Positions 43,016 to 55,450 are shown, counted from the first letter of the stretch. The stretch: DNA of 64,000 nucleotides from Branchipolynoe longqiensis (GCA_030323885.1 CM059186.1:153421064-153485063); one strand, 5' to 3'. Notes: generated by a model not told the origin, from the letters alone. Made by a program: numbers and translations.

Positions 43016-44071
43016 CCGACAGCAAGCCGCATATTTGCAGACTACGAAAACTAATAAAATACACAGCAGCAATCGGCCATCTTGCAGTTTAACCGTTACT
43101 GTAATGATGTCACCTAAGCCAACCCTATGCTTCTGGTTCGGATTTTAATCCAATTTCTAAAATTGGAATCCATTCGGATGATGCTTAAAAACGAAGCAGT
43201 GTCGTAAAACTGCAAAATTGATAAAGCTAACAATAAGTCTCTTTTTCTTTTTAAACTAACGGAGGGGGATGGGAAGAAAGACACCCTAAATACAAATGTC
43301 AATGAGTTTGTACTGTCCGGCTGCATCAGCAGCGTCGCGGGGTTGGGAAAAAACCCCACCACATATTAAACTGGGCGCGAAAGAAAGAAATGGTGTCGGG
43401 TTGATAATTGCAGAGACGCCTTAATGGAAAGTAGTAGACGTGGCGGGGCGTGCTGGTGTGTAGTTTATTCAATTAATTTACTCACAGCCAACGTGCAATA
43501 TTGCCTGTAATTTGAAAAGCTTTTGTTGTTCTTAAAAAAATATGTTGCTGCTGATAAGCTTACCCATGCCATGAGCACGGCCATCACCTGTTCAATTTAA
43601 ACAGGGATGTGTGAAGGGAAACGGTTGAAGGTTGGGGTCTGGTCTATCCACACCAGCTGAGCCATGAGAAGAACAAAGCCCAGGAGGAGCCGAGAACTGA
43701 CACCCACTAAGATTGTTCACCCGCCCCAGTTTTCAATAAAAACCAATAGATCCATTGATGCCTCCGCCATTGTGAATTGTAGCGCGGATTAACCAGCTAT
43801 AAACTAATAGCGCCGCAATGATCTACTGAGAACCCTTTCCCCTTGATTACACCCTTATATATTTTAATTATTTATTAGTTAACCAAATGCATTGTTTCAA
43901 TATATTCCATAAAACAAAAGAGTGCATAACCGTGGCCGGGAGATCAGTGCCTCAGCACTGACAAATAATTGATTCAGAAAAATATAATGTTTAACACAAC
44001 AACAAAAACCAGCCCACACCATAGTTTGCTCCCCCCCCCCCCCTTACCCCATAGTTCACCTTCTATACACC
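43016..44071. other. Non-repetitive stretch, no gene seen
   Basis: No domain, splice structure or member of the window's repeat families was found. The part at about 43370-43860 is of balanced composition with homeodomain-like taat cores (caattaatttactcac) and could be regulatory, but nothing proves this. Confidence 0.35.
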
Positions 44072-44130
44072 TCCGTCCCGATATGACCGTAGATGTTTCC
44101 AGGACGTAAAACTGCAACAACCAGCTGACC
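44072..44130 (+). mobile_element. SINE (family 1) tail fragment
   Basis: Reads ctccgtcccgatatgaccgt, agatgtttccaggacgtaaa and actgcaacaaccag, the last 60 bp of the family 1 SINE. Confidence 0.6.
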
Positions 44131-44697
44131 CTTGCACACACCAGTCCATCTTCGATGTCCACTAGTTTGCGTTATGCCCACCAGTTGGCGCTGACTCTGG
44201 GTGTGGAGTGGTCGGGTGGTGGCGTATAGACTACATCACGGTTCCAGCGGCACGGTGCATTGTGGGATGCATCAGAGCAAAACAAACCCGTGAGAAGCAC
44301 ATGGCACATGCTAATACACTGGGTGCAGCTATGAAATGTGCTAGTTTCAGCTCATCTTAGCTCTTGTTTGAAACATAGAATACCAACTAAAAAAATATAT
44401 ATAATAAATTAAGATATTAATCTTTTATCCAGCATTGCATTTACAACAATATAATCAGCACATCTTATGCCATGTGCATTTAGATTTAGACAAATCTAGG
44501 CACTCATACTAGTGTCAGAGCCATAGCCAGAGTCAGTTTTATTTATTTTATTCATGTTTTTATTTATATTCTATGGTTAATGACATATGTAGAAATAGAA
44601 AATGAGTAGGGTTAATCAGATATTGGTTATATATTTCTTTGAAATGAGTTTTTGTTGAAACATTTGACATTTTAATATTTAGAACAAGAATTACTAA

Positions 44698-44985
44698 TCA
44701 ATGGTGATGTAAACATCAGCCTGTAAAGTGACTGAAATTGTATGTTTCTTAGCTCAAAATGCTTAATTATGGAGAGTTGTATCTTAAACATATTCATTAT
44801 ATTATTATATTGCATCCTGCCATCCATGTTTGTGCCAAATTGTTATGTATTTCTATTTATTTTGAATAAAATGCCAGTTTTGCCCTACGCGTATCGGCAA
44901 ACTCAATGGCCGTACGCCTTTGCTTTGCTCCCGGCTCCGTTTTCAGCGCATGCGCAGTCGGAACTGTGATGTAGTCTATTGGCTC
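44698..44985 (+). mobile_element. Dispersed repeat, partner of 19770-20030
   Basis: Reads gatgtaaacatcagcctgta, aagtgactgaaattgtatgt, tttgaataaaatgccag and ends in cagcgcatgcgcagtcggaa. The end motif also occurs at 8213. The part around 44860 shares the aaattaatagaaat-like block of the 205-bp satellite. Confidence 0.65.
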
Positions 44986-45389
44986 GAGATTATTTTCCCT
45001 TGTCAAATTGCACTCGTGGCGGTTCTATAGAGGAGTGGCTTAGGGGTAAGGGTAAAATGAGTGCATCAATTTCTAGGTCTGGTTGCGGCGGGGGCGGAGT
45101 CATCCAAGATTCATGGCCACATCCCAGTGACATGTGAACGTGCATGCAATGAACACAGTTGTGCAGGCACTGAATGGAATTCTACTCCATGGTGCTCGGC
45201 CAATTCTCCTTCATCACTCACCCCCATCTGGGAGTGCCAGTTACCCGTGTTACCAACTATTCACCATCAAGAATCGCCAAATTATTTGTCTAACGGGAAG
45301 TGTGTAACTGTAAAGCACGCTTCACAGAGAAAGGGGGGCCGGTGATCAGAATAGCAATGAAATAATTCTTGGTTCTGTCATTTAACAGG

Positions 45390-45450
45390 GATGAAAGATC
45401 TCCGCGATTTCGCGGATTTCCGCGATTTCTTTTTATATTCACTGATTAGG
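45390..45450 (+). repeat. Short repeat shared with 55890-55950
   Basis: The phrase ggatgaaagatctccgc, tttcgcggatttccgcgatt occurs here and at 55890-55950 with one or two differences. The family is not identified. Confidence 0.6.
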
Positions 45451-45512
45451 CCTAACGTTCACAAAATCACTAGGAATCAGGATATATATGACAACAAATG
45501 GTTAGTTCGAAT

Positions 45513-45568
45513 CCGGTTCTTATATAACTTTAGATGTTGCTAGAACATAAAACCCAAACAAGAACGTG
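45513..45568 (+). mobile_element. SINE (family 1) tail fragment
   Basis: Reads ggttcttatataactttaga, tgttgctagaacataaaacc. The PIF-like MITE is inserted directly after it. Confidence 0.55.
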
Positions 45569-45571
45569 TTA

Positions 45572-45835
45572 TGGCCGGTGCACACCTACCGTTTACGATT
45601 CGCGCACTAAAACTCGCGACTCGACCCGACCCGCTTAAAACTGAAAACGGGCCGATTCGTTTTTCGAATCGCGAATCGCAATCGTAAACGGCCGCTTTTA
45701 GCACTAAAAACTTAGTTTTATGCGCGAATCGCATGCGTCTAGTGTGCTAGGGGGTCGCACACCTAACGATTTTTGGGCAGTTTTAGATCGTATACGATAG
45801 GTGTGCACGGAAAAACGGTAGGTGTGCACCGGCCA
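45572..45835. mobile_element. PIF/Harbinger-like MITE with TTA duplications
   Basis: Perfect 23-bp TIRs start tggccggtgcacacctaccg on both ends. The triplet tta flanks the element at 45569-45571 and 45836-45838. The interior is rich in inverted cgaatcgcgaatcgcaatcg motifs. Three-base T(W)A duplications are typical of PIF/Harbinger. Confidence 0.82.
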
Positions 45836-46431
45836 TTAGATGTGTGCGATAATACAGTCACAACAAGTCTAATTGAAACCTGACTTCCGACATTTGTCTG
45901 CGATTCCCTGACAGTGCTAAGTCTATGGGAGAATATCCAAATTTTCGCGGAAATCCGCAGTCAATGTAATAATCTCGGCTTGATTTCCACGATTTTAGCC
46001 AAATCAACAGTTATAAAACTGTTCTTACAAAATCTTGAACAATTAATACCAAAGTAGATGTGGTAATATAAAGTCGATGTTAATAAATAATACCAAATCA
46101 TGGAGTAGATGAATGTCCTGTAAATAAATAATGTTCTTTAAATAACTGTGAAGAATGTTAAACTTATTTAATCAATTGAACCGGAGGCTAAGCTCTCCCA
46201 AGTGTTTCAACTGACAAATTTTGAATGCTTAGTTTGTTTAATATGCAGACCCAGTCATCTAATCAATATGCCCAAATGTTATCTCCTTGAAAAATGTCAA
46301 ATATTTCTCTGCTTTTGACGATACTTTCGATGACCTTTGTATTCCTGACTCCTACTGACCTTATGTAGTTTAAATATGATGCTAATAGTAATACATGGCT
46401 AATATAAACGCAACATCCTTGTCAAACCGCA

Positions 46432-46684
46432 TCGGGCGCGATGGCCGAATGGGTAGAGCGCGGGGCTCACGTGCAGGAGTTTGGTTCCCGGTCGAGTCAA
46501 ACCAATGACATATAAAATTGATACTTGTCACTCTTTGGCCTGGCACTCAGCATTAATAGGATAGGGCAAGGACTGGTTAGCACAGTGTCAGGATAATGTG
46601 ACTGAGTGGGATATTGGGTCATGGTGCTGGCAGCCTGTAGATGTATGTTGCCAGGACATAAAACTCCAACAACCAACCAATCAA
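46432..46684 (+). mobile_element. tRNA-derived SINE (family 1), internal deletion
   Basis: The best tRNA-like head in the window: gcgatggccgaatgggtaga, gcgcggggctcacgtg and gtttggttcccggtcgagtc. The body stops after gtgctggcagcctg and jumps to the tail gatgtatgttgccaggacat. Confidence 0.85.
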
Positions 46685-46892
46685 TCCTTGTCAAACCGAT
46701 AGAGAAACTGTGTTTGGTTTATTTTGTGGTGCTAAACAGAACCTAATTCGCACATGTGTTCAGCCCGATAGCAGACACGAGGTGATCAATTATGAAGACT
46801 TGACAGGCAGCAGGTCCTTCATCACTTAGAGGTGCATTGGTTATGGCGGGTGGGGAGGGGGTGTGGTGTGTGGTGTGTGGTGTGTGCTTGTT

Positions 46893-46894
<2 letters not shown>

Positions 46895-46934
<40 letters not shown>

Positions 46935-46945
46935 TGTTTGCGTGA
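46895..46945 (+). repeat. (TG)n microsatellite
   Basis: A (tg)n run bracketed by two gcttgtttgcgtg copies. Confidence 0.95.
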
Positions 46946-46957
46946 GCTAGATTTTTA

Positions 46958-47296
46958 GGTTGGTTGGTTAGTAGTTGGAATTTTACGTCCTGGCAACATA
47001 CATTTGCAGTCATATCTGGATGTGTACCGACTTGTGACAGTGTGCACTCATGGCAACTTTATAGTGCTGTCCCACTGAGAAATCAGGCCACCAGCACCAT
47101 GACCCAATATCCCATTCAGTCAAATTATCCTGACACTGAGCTAACCAGTACTTGTCCTATCCTATTAATGCTGAGTGCCAAGCTGGGAAACGACAATTAT
47201 CAATTTTGTATGTCATTGGTTTGACTTGACCTGGAATTAAACTTCCGATCCCCTGCACGGGAGGCCTGCGCTCTACCGATTCGGCCACTGCGTCCA
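46958..47296 (-). mobile_element. tRNA-derived SINE (family 1), full length, reverse
   Basis: On the - strand it reads from the head cgcagtggccgaatcggtag through the complete body to the tail cgtaaaattccaactact. Confidence 0.87.
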
Positions 47297-47459
47297 GTAT
47301 AGAGTTTGAATGAACTACATGGCTGCTACTGTATTATATTTGAGCCAGCAGCATACCGCAATTCATAATGCCCAAAAGGTTAGGCACAGTTAATATGAAT
47401 TAGTTGTCAGTTATGGGGTTTGTTAAATGGCGTAGCCATTACGTGATCAGGGTTCGTGC

Positions 47460-48725
47460 CAGGGTGTAAATACTAAGTGGTGATGTGTCGACACTGGGTA
47501 GTTAGTGTACATACTGAGTAATGATGTGTCAACACCGGGTGGTTAGGTATACATACTGGGTAATGATGTGCCAACACTGTGTGGTTAGGTGTATATACTG
47601 AGTAGTGATGTGTAAACACTGGGTGGTTAGGTATACATACTGGGAAGTGATGTCAACACTGGATAGTTAGGTATGCATACTAGATAATGATGCATCAACA
47701 CTAGATAGTTAGGTGTACATATAGGGTAACGATGTGTCAACACTCAGTGATTATGTCATATCAGGATGGATTGGATAATGATGCACCAACACTAGGGAGT
47801 TAGGTGGACATAGTAGGTAATGTGTCAGCATTCGATGATAAGGTGAACATCCTGAGTGGCTGTCAACACCAGGTAGTTAGGTGTACATACAGGGTGATGA
47901 TGTGCCAAGACTGGGTAGTTACATGTACATACTGGGTAATGATGTGTGAATACTGGGTGGTTAGGTGTACATATTCGGTAATGATGTGTCAACACATACA
48001 TACTGGATAATGATGTGCCAACACTGAATATTTAAGTTATATACTGGGTAATAATGTGCCAACACTGGGATTTTAGGTGTATATACTGGGTAGTGATGTG
48101 TTAACACTGGGTTGCTAGGTATACATACTGGGTAGTGATGTGTCAACACTGGGTAGTTAGGTGTACATACTGGGTAATGATTTGTCAACACTGAGTACTT
48201 AGGTATACATACTGGGTAGTGATGTGTCAACACTGGGTAGTTAGGTATACATACTGGGTAGTGATGTGTCAACACTGAATAGTTAGGTGTACATACTGGG
48301 TAATGATGTGTCAACACTGAGTAGTTATGTTTAATACTGGGTGATGATGTGTCAACACTGGGTAGTTATGTGTAATACTGGGTGATGATGTGTCAACACT
48401 GTGTAGTTATGTGTAATACTGGGTGATGATGTGTCAGCGCTGAGTAGTTAGGTGTACATACTGGGTAATGATTTGTCAACACTGAGTACTTAGGTATACA
48501 TACTGGGTAATGATTTGTCAACACTGAATAGTTAGGTGTACATACTGGGTAATGATGTGTCAACACTGAATAGTTAGGTGTACATACTGGGTAATGATTT
48601 GTCAACACTGAGTACTTAGGTATACATACTGGGTAATGATTTGTCAACACTGAATAGTTAGGTGTACATACTGGGTAATGATGTGTCAACACTGAATAGT
48701 TAGGTGTACATACTGGGTAATGCTG
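47460..48725 (+). repeat. 42-bp minisatellite
   Basis: About 30 copies of tgggtaatgatgtgtcaaca, ctgaatagttaggtgtacat, ac. Exact 42-bp spacing is seen between 48545 and 48587; units before 47900 are more diverged and of variable length. On the - strand the repeat yields open frames of repeated TNYSVLTHHYPVC-like peptide, which are not genes. Confidence 0.93.
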
Positions 48726-50342
48726 TGGTTAGGACTTATTGTTTAGTATTGCTTGCTTCTGGAGCCAATGAAGACTCGCTGTTTATTGTACACTTCCTGA
48801 ACAAACCTTGCAAAAGGCTGGTGTTATTTATGATATTAAGAACCAGCACTACATCCCACTGATCCCAGTGCTTCTATTTTAATAACCAAACCCCTATAGT
48901 TGGAACTATTCACAGAGCCTATAGCTTCAATACTAAGCTATAGTGCCAGCCACTAGATGCAGAAAGCAGGACTGCCATCACGCACGACAACAATGACCAT
49001 CAGGGTGAAGAATTACTGCTGGCCATCGCAGTTACTCCTCTTATACTCACTACTATCAGGATGATCCTGTCAACTGTCTGCCAGTCTCTCCCCCTCCCCC
49101 CCTCCCACTAAATACCAAAACACAACTCATAAGAAAGAAAGGGAGACAAGTCACCCAAGATTGACAGTGAGAAGGTTGAGCTTTATTGCTACAACTCTTG
49201 TTCAGCTACGAGTGACCTGCCACGATGACTCACTTACAACCTGCTGCACAGACCCACATAGCTTCTGCTTGTTCAGTCAAAATCAGTGCCTACAGCCCAT
49301 TGAACCTAAGTCCTATGGGTGTTACACACAACTCAGTGGTGAACTGCTTCCGTTGGTATCTCTAGAGTGAATGTGTGGTCTGTCCAGCAAGTGCAAGGAA
49401 TACATGGGTGACTGGGCTCACACAGCCAGCCAATCAGACACCTCTGCAGCCTGGGAGGGGTGACGCCCAAGAGGGGGCACCTGTCACTCAACCCCAGGGC
49501 AAGTGGTATCCCTAATGTATGCAGAATGGCTGGGTGTGCTTACCCAGTGGTCCCGTGGTAACAAGTAGTTGCTATACAGTTACATTAAACAATAATACAT
49601 GTCCCTTTTGCACTCTTCCTGGCGCATGGAGGGAACATTCCTGTAATTAGTAACCGTATCTTAATATCCGGACATCATACCACAATCCCGGTCACCGTGC
49701 ATCATAACATTTACACATAGTTATTTCCATGTCACACAGCGAGTGGTCACACATTGCATTACTATTACATAACAATGGTCCCCAACTCAGTCACCTGAGA
49801 TATTGATATGATTCCAAGTTAGGCTATCACGACCGAATGACCGTATATTTTCACAAGGGAGTGTCCATTTTTACCGGAAGTAAGTCTTTTGTGGGTAGTC
49901 TTCATGGGTGTTTGCTCGACCTGCACACTTCTCTCACGCAAGGTGGCATCAGTGTAACAGTACTTGGACGGACGCAGTGCCACTGCTTTCTGTTTGATCT
50001 TCAGCACCTAGGGCCAGCCCAGGGCCAGACGCTGTTGTGCTGTTGTTGAGAAGGCCCATTGGGATTAAAACTAGACTGCCTCCCCAACACAGCTACTGTA
50101 AAGCCTTTAATAGAAGCCGTGTCTGTCAACAACAAATAGGAGAAAAAAAGAAAAGAAATAATGCCTCGGTTTTTATTTGTTTCATTCGCCGTTTAAGCAA
50201 TGAAATTTTCAATCGCAGGCAATTGGTCTTCCTTATTCCACTGCTGCTTGCCTTATTCGAGTAATGCCAAGCGCGAGGCAGGGTGGTGACAAGTGTAGTA
50301 AGTAGTCTGCACTGACCTCACAGGTAAGGAGGCACATAGATA
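48726..50342. other. No gene or clear repeat seen
   Basis: Mixed-composition DNA with only short open frames. Sequence near 49140-49620 is moderately GC-rich and not shared with other parts of the window; no domain was recognised. Confidence 0.4.
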
Positions 50343-50462
50343 GGTAGGTGTGGATAGGGTGATAATGTGACTGAGTAGGATATTGAGTCATGATGCTGGT
50401 GGCATGGTATCCTGGTAGTGCAGCACTAAAATCGCAATGATTGCGCACACTGATGAGTCTCA
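50343..50462 (+). mobile_element. SINE (family 1) body fragment
   Basis: Reads gataatgtgactgagtagga, ttgagtcatgatgctggtgg and gcagcactaaaatcgcaatg. The head and tail are missing. An associated fragment lies at 50235-50285 on the other strand. Confidence 0.6.
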
Positions 50463-50934
50463 ATCTGTTTTACTAGGACTCCTTGGGTATTTTAGCCGTC
50501 AAAGTGGTTCTATGACATTGTTAATAAAAAGTCATGCCCTGATTTAGGCATTTTTCTCCAGCTTTACTATGAAGGGGGAAAAAATAAATAAAATAAGAAC
50601 CTTCATACGACCTGTGACTTCTTTCATGGGTTTTACGGTAGTTGATTAAAACAGTCATACTGTGTACCACCACACACATAAACAACCACAGTGTAATGCA
50701 TACTGTGTATTGCAAAACAAATCTTCAGATGAAATCTTGCACAACTGACAGTCGTCTAGGCCTGGAACCATCAGTTCCACCGGTAGATGATTTAGCGTGC
50801 AGATAAGACTTGGTTCACTAGATCCCTCCAGGGCATATGCCTCTTGGGGGTTGCCATAGTTACCGGTCTCTTTCGCAGCATCGCGCCGGGACGGCGTTGC
50901 CGTAGCTGTGAGGCGGGGCTGACAGGCCGCTGGG

Positions 50935-51435
50935 GTGATGGGAGGTGAGGGTAGGTGATGGGTAAGCAAGGGTTAGGTGAGGGTAGGTAGGAGTTAGGTG
51001 AGGGTATGTAAGAGGTAGGTGATTGCAGGTAATGGTTAGGTGATGGGTAGGTGACGGTCAGGTGATTGTAGGTAGGGGTTAGGTAGGAGTTAGGTGAGGG
51101 TATGTAAGAGTTAGGTGATGGCAGGTAATGGTTAGGTGATGGGTAGGTGACGGTCAGGTGATTGTAGGTAGGGGTTAGGTAGGAATTAGGTGAGGGTATG
51201 TAAGAGTTAGGTGATGGTAGGTAATGGTTAGGTGGTGGGTACGTGACGGTTAGGTGATGGTAGGTGGGGGTTTGGTGAGGATTAGGTAAGGGGTAGCTGA
51301 TAGTTAGGTGAGGGTTACGTGAGGGTAGGTGAGGTTTAGGTGAGGGTTAAGAGAAGTTAGGCGAGGGAAGATTACGGTTAGGTGATGATAGGTGAGGGCT
51401 ATGTGAGTTGGTTGAGGATATGAGAGGGTTAGGTC
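50935..51435 (+). repeat. Irregular ggttaggtga minisatellite
   Basis: Short units such as gggtaggtga, ggttaggtga and ggtaggagtta recur throughout; a larger unit of about 105 bp (51010-51220) is repeated. It is G-rich on the + strand. Confidence 0.85.
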
Positions 51436-51852
51436 CCTACACGGTCGCGGCGGGGTTTATTTGTAACCTGTTCAGGTGCCAGGGACTCGTCTCTCGTTAT
51501 ATTCTAATATGTGAAGGAGAGTAGCGCGGGTGTCACCTTGGGGATGACTCGAGGGCAGCACCACTCTGTGCCATTTTATGTGTGCACGGCGACATGTGAA
51601 CGCAACCCACCGGATATTGAGGCACTCGAAATGCCATTCTGCTTGTCATTCCTGAAGACTAGCTAAAATCTTTTCTGATTAGGTTTTTATTTCCTTCGTC
51701 AGCTGATTTTTATAATATAGTTGTTTTATAATATAGTTGTTTCTTTCCCTTTCAGCTTTTTGTTTGTTTGTAATTTATTGTGATGTTTTCTTGATGACCT
51801 TGATAACCTTGATACTGTGCAAAATGAGGGATATTTGTTTTTACATAGTTTT

Positions 51853-51945
51853 TGGTTTAAGTTGCATAGTCCGATGAAAGCATAACATTATCAAAATCAA
51901 AACACTAAATTTGATCCTACATATCCTTAGTTATCTACTTTTGAC
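51853..51945 (+). mobile_element. TTAA-family MITE terminal fragment
   Basis: Begins ttaagttgcatagtccgatg and continues ttgatcctacatatccttag, as in the left part of 30138-30471. The other end is absent. Confidence 0.6.
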
Positions 51946-51946
51946 T

Positions 51947-52372
51947 GTGCATTCATGACAACGTTATAGTGCTGGCTTACTGGGGTATCAGTGCACTGGC
52001 ACCATGACCTGATATCCCACTCAGTAACATTATTCTAATACTGAGGAAACAAATCTCCCTCCCCTTCCACTGGATCATCCTCGCCTTCTATTAATGCTGA
52101 GCACCAGGCTAGGAAACGACAAGTATCACCAGTCTTATAAGTCATTGGTTTGAATCAGTCGGGGTTGGAACCCAAGACCTCTCGCACAGGAAGCCAACCA
52201 ACACACTAACTGATACGGCCGGCCAGTCCCCGTCCTGATATGACCTTAGATGTTGCTAGGACGTAAACACCCGAACAAACAAACCATCACATCCGCCGTC
52301 CCCCGTCCTGATATGAACTTATATGTTGCCAGGACATCAAACCCAAATAAACAAGGAAACAAACAAACCATC
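51947..52372 (-). mobile_element. tRNA-derived SINE (family 1), reverse, followed by two forward tails
   Basis: On the - strand 52228 to 51947 reads ctggccggccgtatcagtta, then the body to gtcatgaatgcacagtc. Two forward SINE tails follow at 52229-52285 and 52303-52372 (cgtcctgatatgaccttaga, gttgctaggacgtaaac). Within the body, tctccctccccttccactgg is inserted and is also found at 53187. Confidence 0.75.
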
Positions 52373-52439
52373 ACGTCTGGTCCTCGAGGAACTTGCTTGG
52401 GTAGTTAGTTATTGGGTATATTCCTCGACAAAACACCCC

Positions 52440-52770
52440 CCCCCCCAAAAAAAAACACCAAAAAAAACACACAAAAACACAACCAGGCAAAACAACAACA
52501 ACAACAACAACAACAACAAAAAAACGCACGCAAAAGCAATCCTTGCCTGGTCCAACCCCATTAAATAAACACACACATAGCAAAAACAAGCCACAACAAC
52601 AGCACAGCTGCGCGCCTCCAAAGCCTCTGAGGAGGGGGCGGCCCTGGCTCAGAGTGTGTGTATGTGTGTGTGTGTGGGTAGGTGTGGGGTAGTGTGCTCT
52701 ATGTGGGCTGTGCTGGTTGTCGGCACCCATCCCACGGTCTCCGGGGGGGGGGGGGGGGGGGGAGGCACCG
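52440..52770. repeat. Homopolymer and simple repeats
   Basis: Runs of c, a, (aac)n, (gt)n and a g-run at about 52743-52762. Open frames here are low-complexity products. Confidence 0.9.
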
Positions 52771-52954
52771 GTGCGTCAGATAGTCGGCTTCGGGCAGATC
52801 ACGTGTCATCATGCACCCGCCCAGAACATCGGCCGCCCGTTCCCCACCGCCACGCGACGCTGATGCCCGGCTTGTCGCTGTCGGGTCATATTGGCAGCAG
52901 GTTGGTTATCACGCAGGACTGCAGTTAGCATCCAGCCGTGTCTTTAGACTTACC

Positions 52955-55450
52955 CTTACCCCTTAGCATCTCCCTCCTACCTTCAATTTCACTATTCTTA
53001 CCATCTCTTTCTCTTCCTTTACATCTTACTTTGTCTTTTACCGTCTCATTCCGTCCTTCCTTCTTTCCTTCCTTCCCTTATACCTTACTTACCACCACCC
53101 CCACCTCCCTTGTCCATTATAGATCTCCATCTCCACCCCCTTCCATTGCACCATACTTGCCATCTCCCTGCCCTTACACGTCACCATCTCCCTCCCCTTC
53201 CACTGGATCATATTACCAGCTCCTTCCCCCTTCCCTTACCATCTCCCCCTTCCCTCATCATCATCATCATGCTGTCGGTCACGATGCAACAAAGACTGCT
53301 TTCATTACTTGACTGCCGCTCTCCATTTAGCTCTCTGCTGTGAGAGTTGCGCCCGTGAGTCGGTCTTAATGTCTCTCAGCTTCAGGTTTCTCTTGATGGT
53401 ATCTTTGAACCGGAGATGGGGGCACCCTCTCTTTCTGTAGCCAGAAGACAGTTGAGAATAGAGGATCTGCTTTGGTAGCCTGTCTGATGACATCCTCATG
53501 AGGTGTCCAGTCCACCAGAGATTCTTTTTGATCAGAAGATCTTCCATAGAGGGCAGCCCCATCCGTTCGAGTATTTCCTTATTCGTCACTTTGTCCTTCC
53601 AGGTTAGCCTCATGATTGAGCGCAGATGTCGCATCATGAAGGCATGCAGCTTTTTCACCTGCTGTCTGTACACTGTCCAGGCCTCGGCTCCGTATAGTAG
53701 GGTGGATAGCACGATTGCGCGGTAGATCTTACCTTTGACCCGAATGGACACATGGTGTTTGTTCCAGAGTCTCTGGCGTAGTCGGCCGAAAGATGCGCTA
53801 GCCTTGGCCATCCTCCTCTGTATCTCAGCATCAATGCGTCCATCACTTGATATAGTGCTTCCGAGATAGGTGAATTCCGGAACAGAGTTCAGCTTGTTTC
53901 CGTCCCTATCACCCCACTTACCATCTCCCTCCCCTTTACCTTACACCTCACTTACCATCTCCCTCCCCTTTACCTTACACCTCACTTACCATCTCCCTCC
54001 CCTTTACCTTACACCTCACTTACCATCTCCCTCCCCTTTACCTTACACCTCACTTACCATCTCGCTCCCCTTTACCTTACACCTCACTTACCATCTCTCT
54101 CCCCTTTACCTTACACCTCACTTACCATCTCTCTCCCCTTTACTTTACACCTCACTTACCATCTCTCTCCCCTTTACCTTACACCTCACTTACCATCTCT
54201 CTCCCCTTTACTTTACACCTCACTTACCATCTCCCTCCCCTTTACCTTACACTTCACTTACCATCTCTCTCCCCTTTACCTTACACCTCACTTACCATCT
54301 CCCTCCCCTTTACCTTACACCTCACTTACCATCTCTCTCCCCTTTACCTTACACCTCACTTACCATCTCTCTCCCCTTTACCTTACACCTCACTTACCAT
54401 CTCTCTCCCCTTTACCTTACACCTCACTTACCATCTCCTCCCCTTTACCTTACACCTCACTTACCATCTCTCCTCCCATCTCTCCCCTTTACCTTACACC
54501 TCACTTACCATCTCTCTCCCCTTTACCTTACACCTCACTTACCATCTCTCTCCCCTTTACCTTACACCTCACTTACCATCTCCCTCCCCTTTACCTTACA
54601 CCTCACTTACCATCTCTCTCCCCTTTACCGTACACCTCACTTACCATCTCCTCCCCCTCCCTTACACCTCACTTACCATCTCCCTCCCCTTTACCTTACA
54701 CCTCACTTACCATCTCCCTCCCCCTCCCTTACACCTCACTTACCATCTCTCTCCCCTTTACCGTACACCTCACTTACCATCTCTCTCCTCCTCCCCTTAC
54801 ACCTCACTTACCATCTCTCTCCCCCTCCCCTTACACCTCACTTACCATCTCCCCCCCACACTTTCCCTTACACCTCACTTACCTTACCATCTCCCATCCC
54901 TTTACCTTAAACCTCATTTACCATCTCCCCCCCCTTTACCTTACACCTCACTTACCATCTCCCTCCTCTCCCTATCACCTCACTTCACCATCTCTTTCCC
55001 TTCACCTCACTTACCATCTCCCCCCCCTTCCCTTACACCTCACTCCTTTACCTCACCCATCCATCTCTCCTTCCCTATCACCTCACTTTCCACCATCCTC
55101 TTCTTCCCTTACACCTCACTTACCATCTCCCCCCCCTTCCCTTGCACCTCACTTCCCTTTACCTTACACCCCACTTACCATCTCCCTCCTTCTCTCCCTA
55201 TCACCTCACTTTCCACCATCCTCTTCTTTCCCTTACACCTCACTTACCATCTCTCTCCCCCCCCCCCCTTCCCTTACACCTCACTTACCATCTCCCTCCT
55301 GCTCTCCCTATCACCTCACTTACCATCTTCCTCCTCTTTACCTAATACCTCACTTACCATCTCCATCCTTCTCTCCCTATCACCTGACTTTCCATCTCCC
55401 TCCCCTTTACCTTACACCTCACTTTATCATCTCCCTCCCCTTACCCCTTA
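52955..55450 (+). repeat. 34-bp CT-rich minisatellite, split by a LINE fragment
   Basis: The unit ccctttaccttacacctcac, ttaccatctccctc recurs every 34 bp from about 53915 (for example 53941 and 53975). Units are regular to about 54650 and degenerate after that. A degenerate flank lies at 52955-53260, on the other side of the LINE insertion. The 346-codon frame across the array (53870-54910) is a repeat artefact. Confidence 0.93.
53262..53913 (-). pseudogene. RTE-like LINE C-terminal fragment
   Basis: The - strand frame from 53913 to 53305 reads NKLNSVPEFTYLGSTISSDG, then AKASASFGRLRQRLWNKHHV, TLLYGAEAWTVY, LRSIMRLTWKDKVTNKEIL and WWTGHLMRMSSDRLPKQIL, ending RAKWRAAVK. This is the C-terminal region of RTE-type endonuclease-reverse transcriptases. 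The frame is intact within the fragment. A very short 3' UTR ends in a (atg)n tail at about 53262-53272, as is usual for the clade. The 5' part is cut at about 53913, inside the minisatellite. Confidence 0.85.

Noticed and set aside
45061..45345. 94-codon open frame with several Cys
   Set aside because: No signal peptide or conserved cysteine spacing was convincing; no exon context.
46435..46505. tRNA gene
   Set aside because: The A/B-box-like head is followed by the shared SINE body and tail; the fold is incomplete, and many copies exist.
47961..48692. Open frames on the - strand with repeated LTHHYPVC-like peptide
   Set aside because: Products of the 42-bp minisatellite, whose unit length is a multiple of three.
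53870..54910. 346-codon open frame on the + strand
   Set aside because: It is a direct translation of the 34-bp minisatellite; the peptide is a pure repeat without family resemblance.
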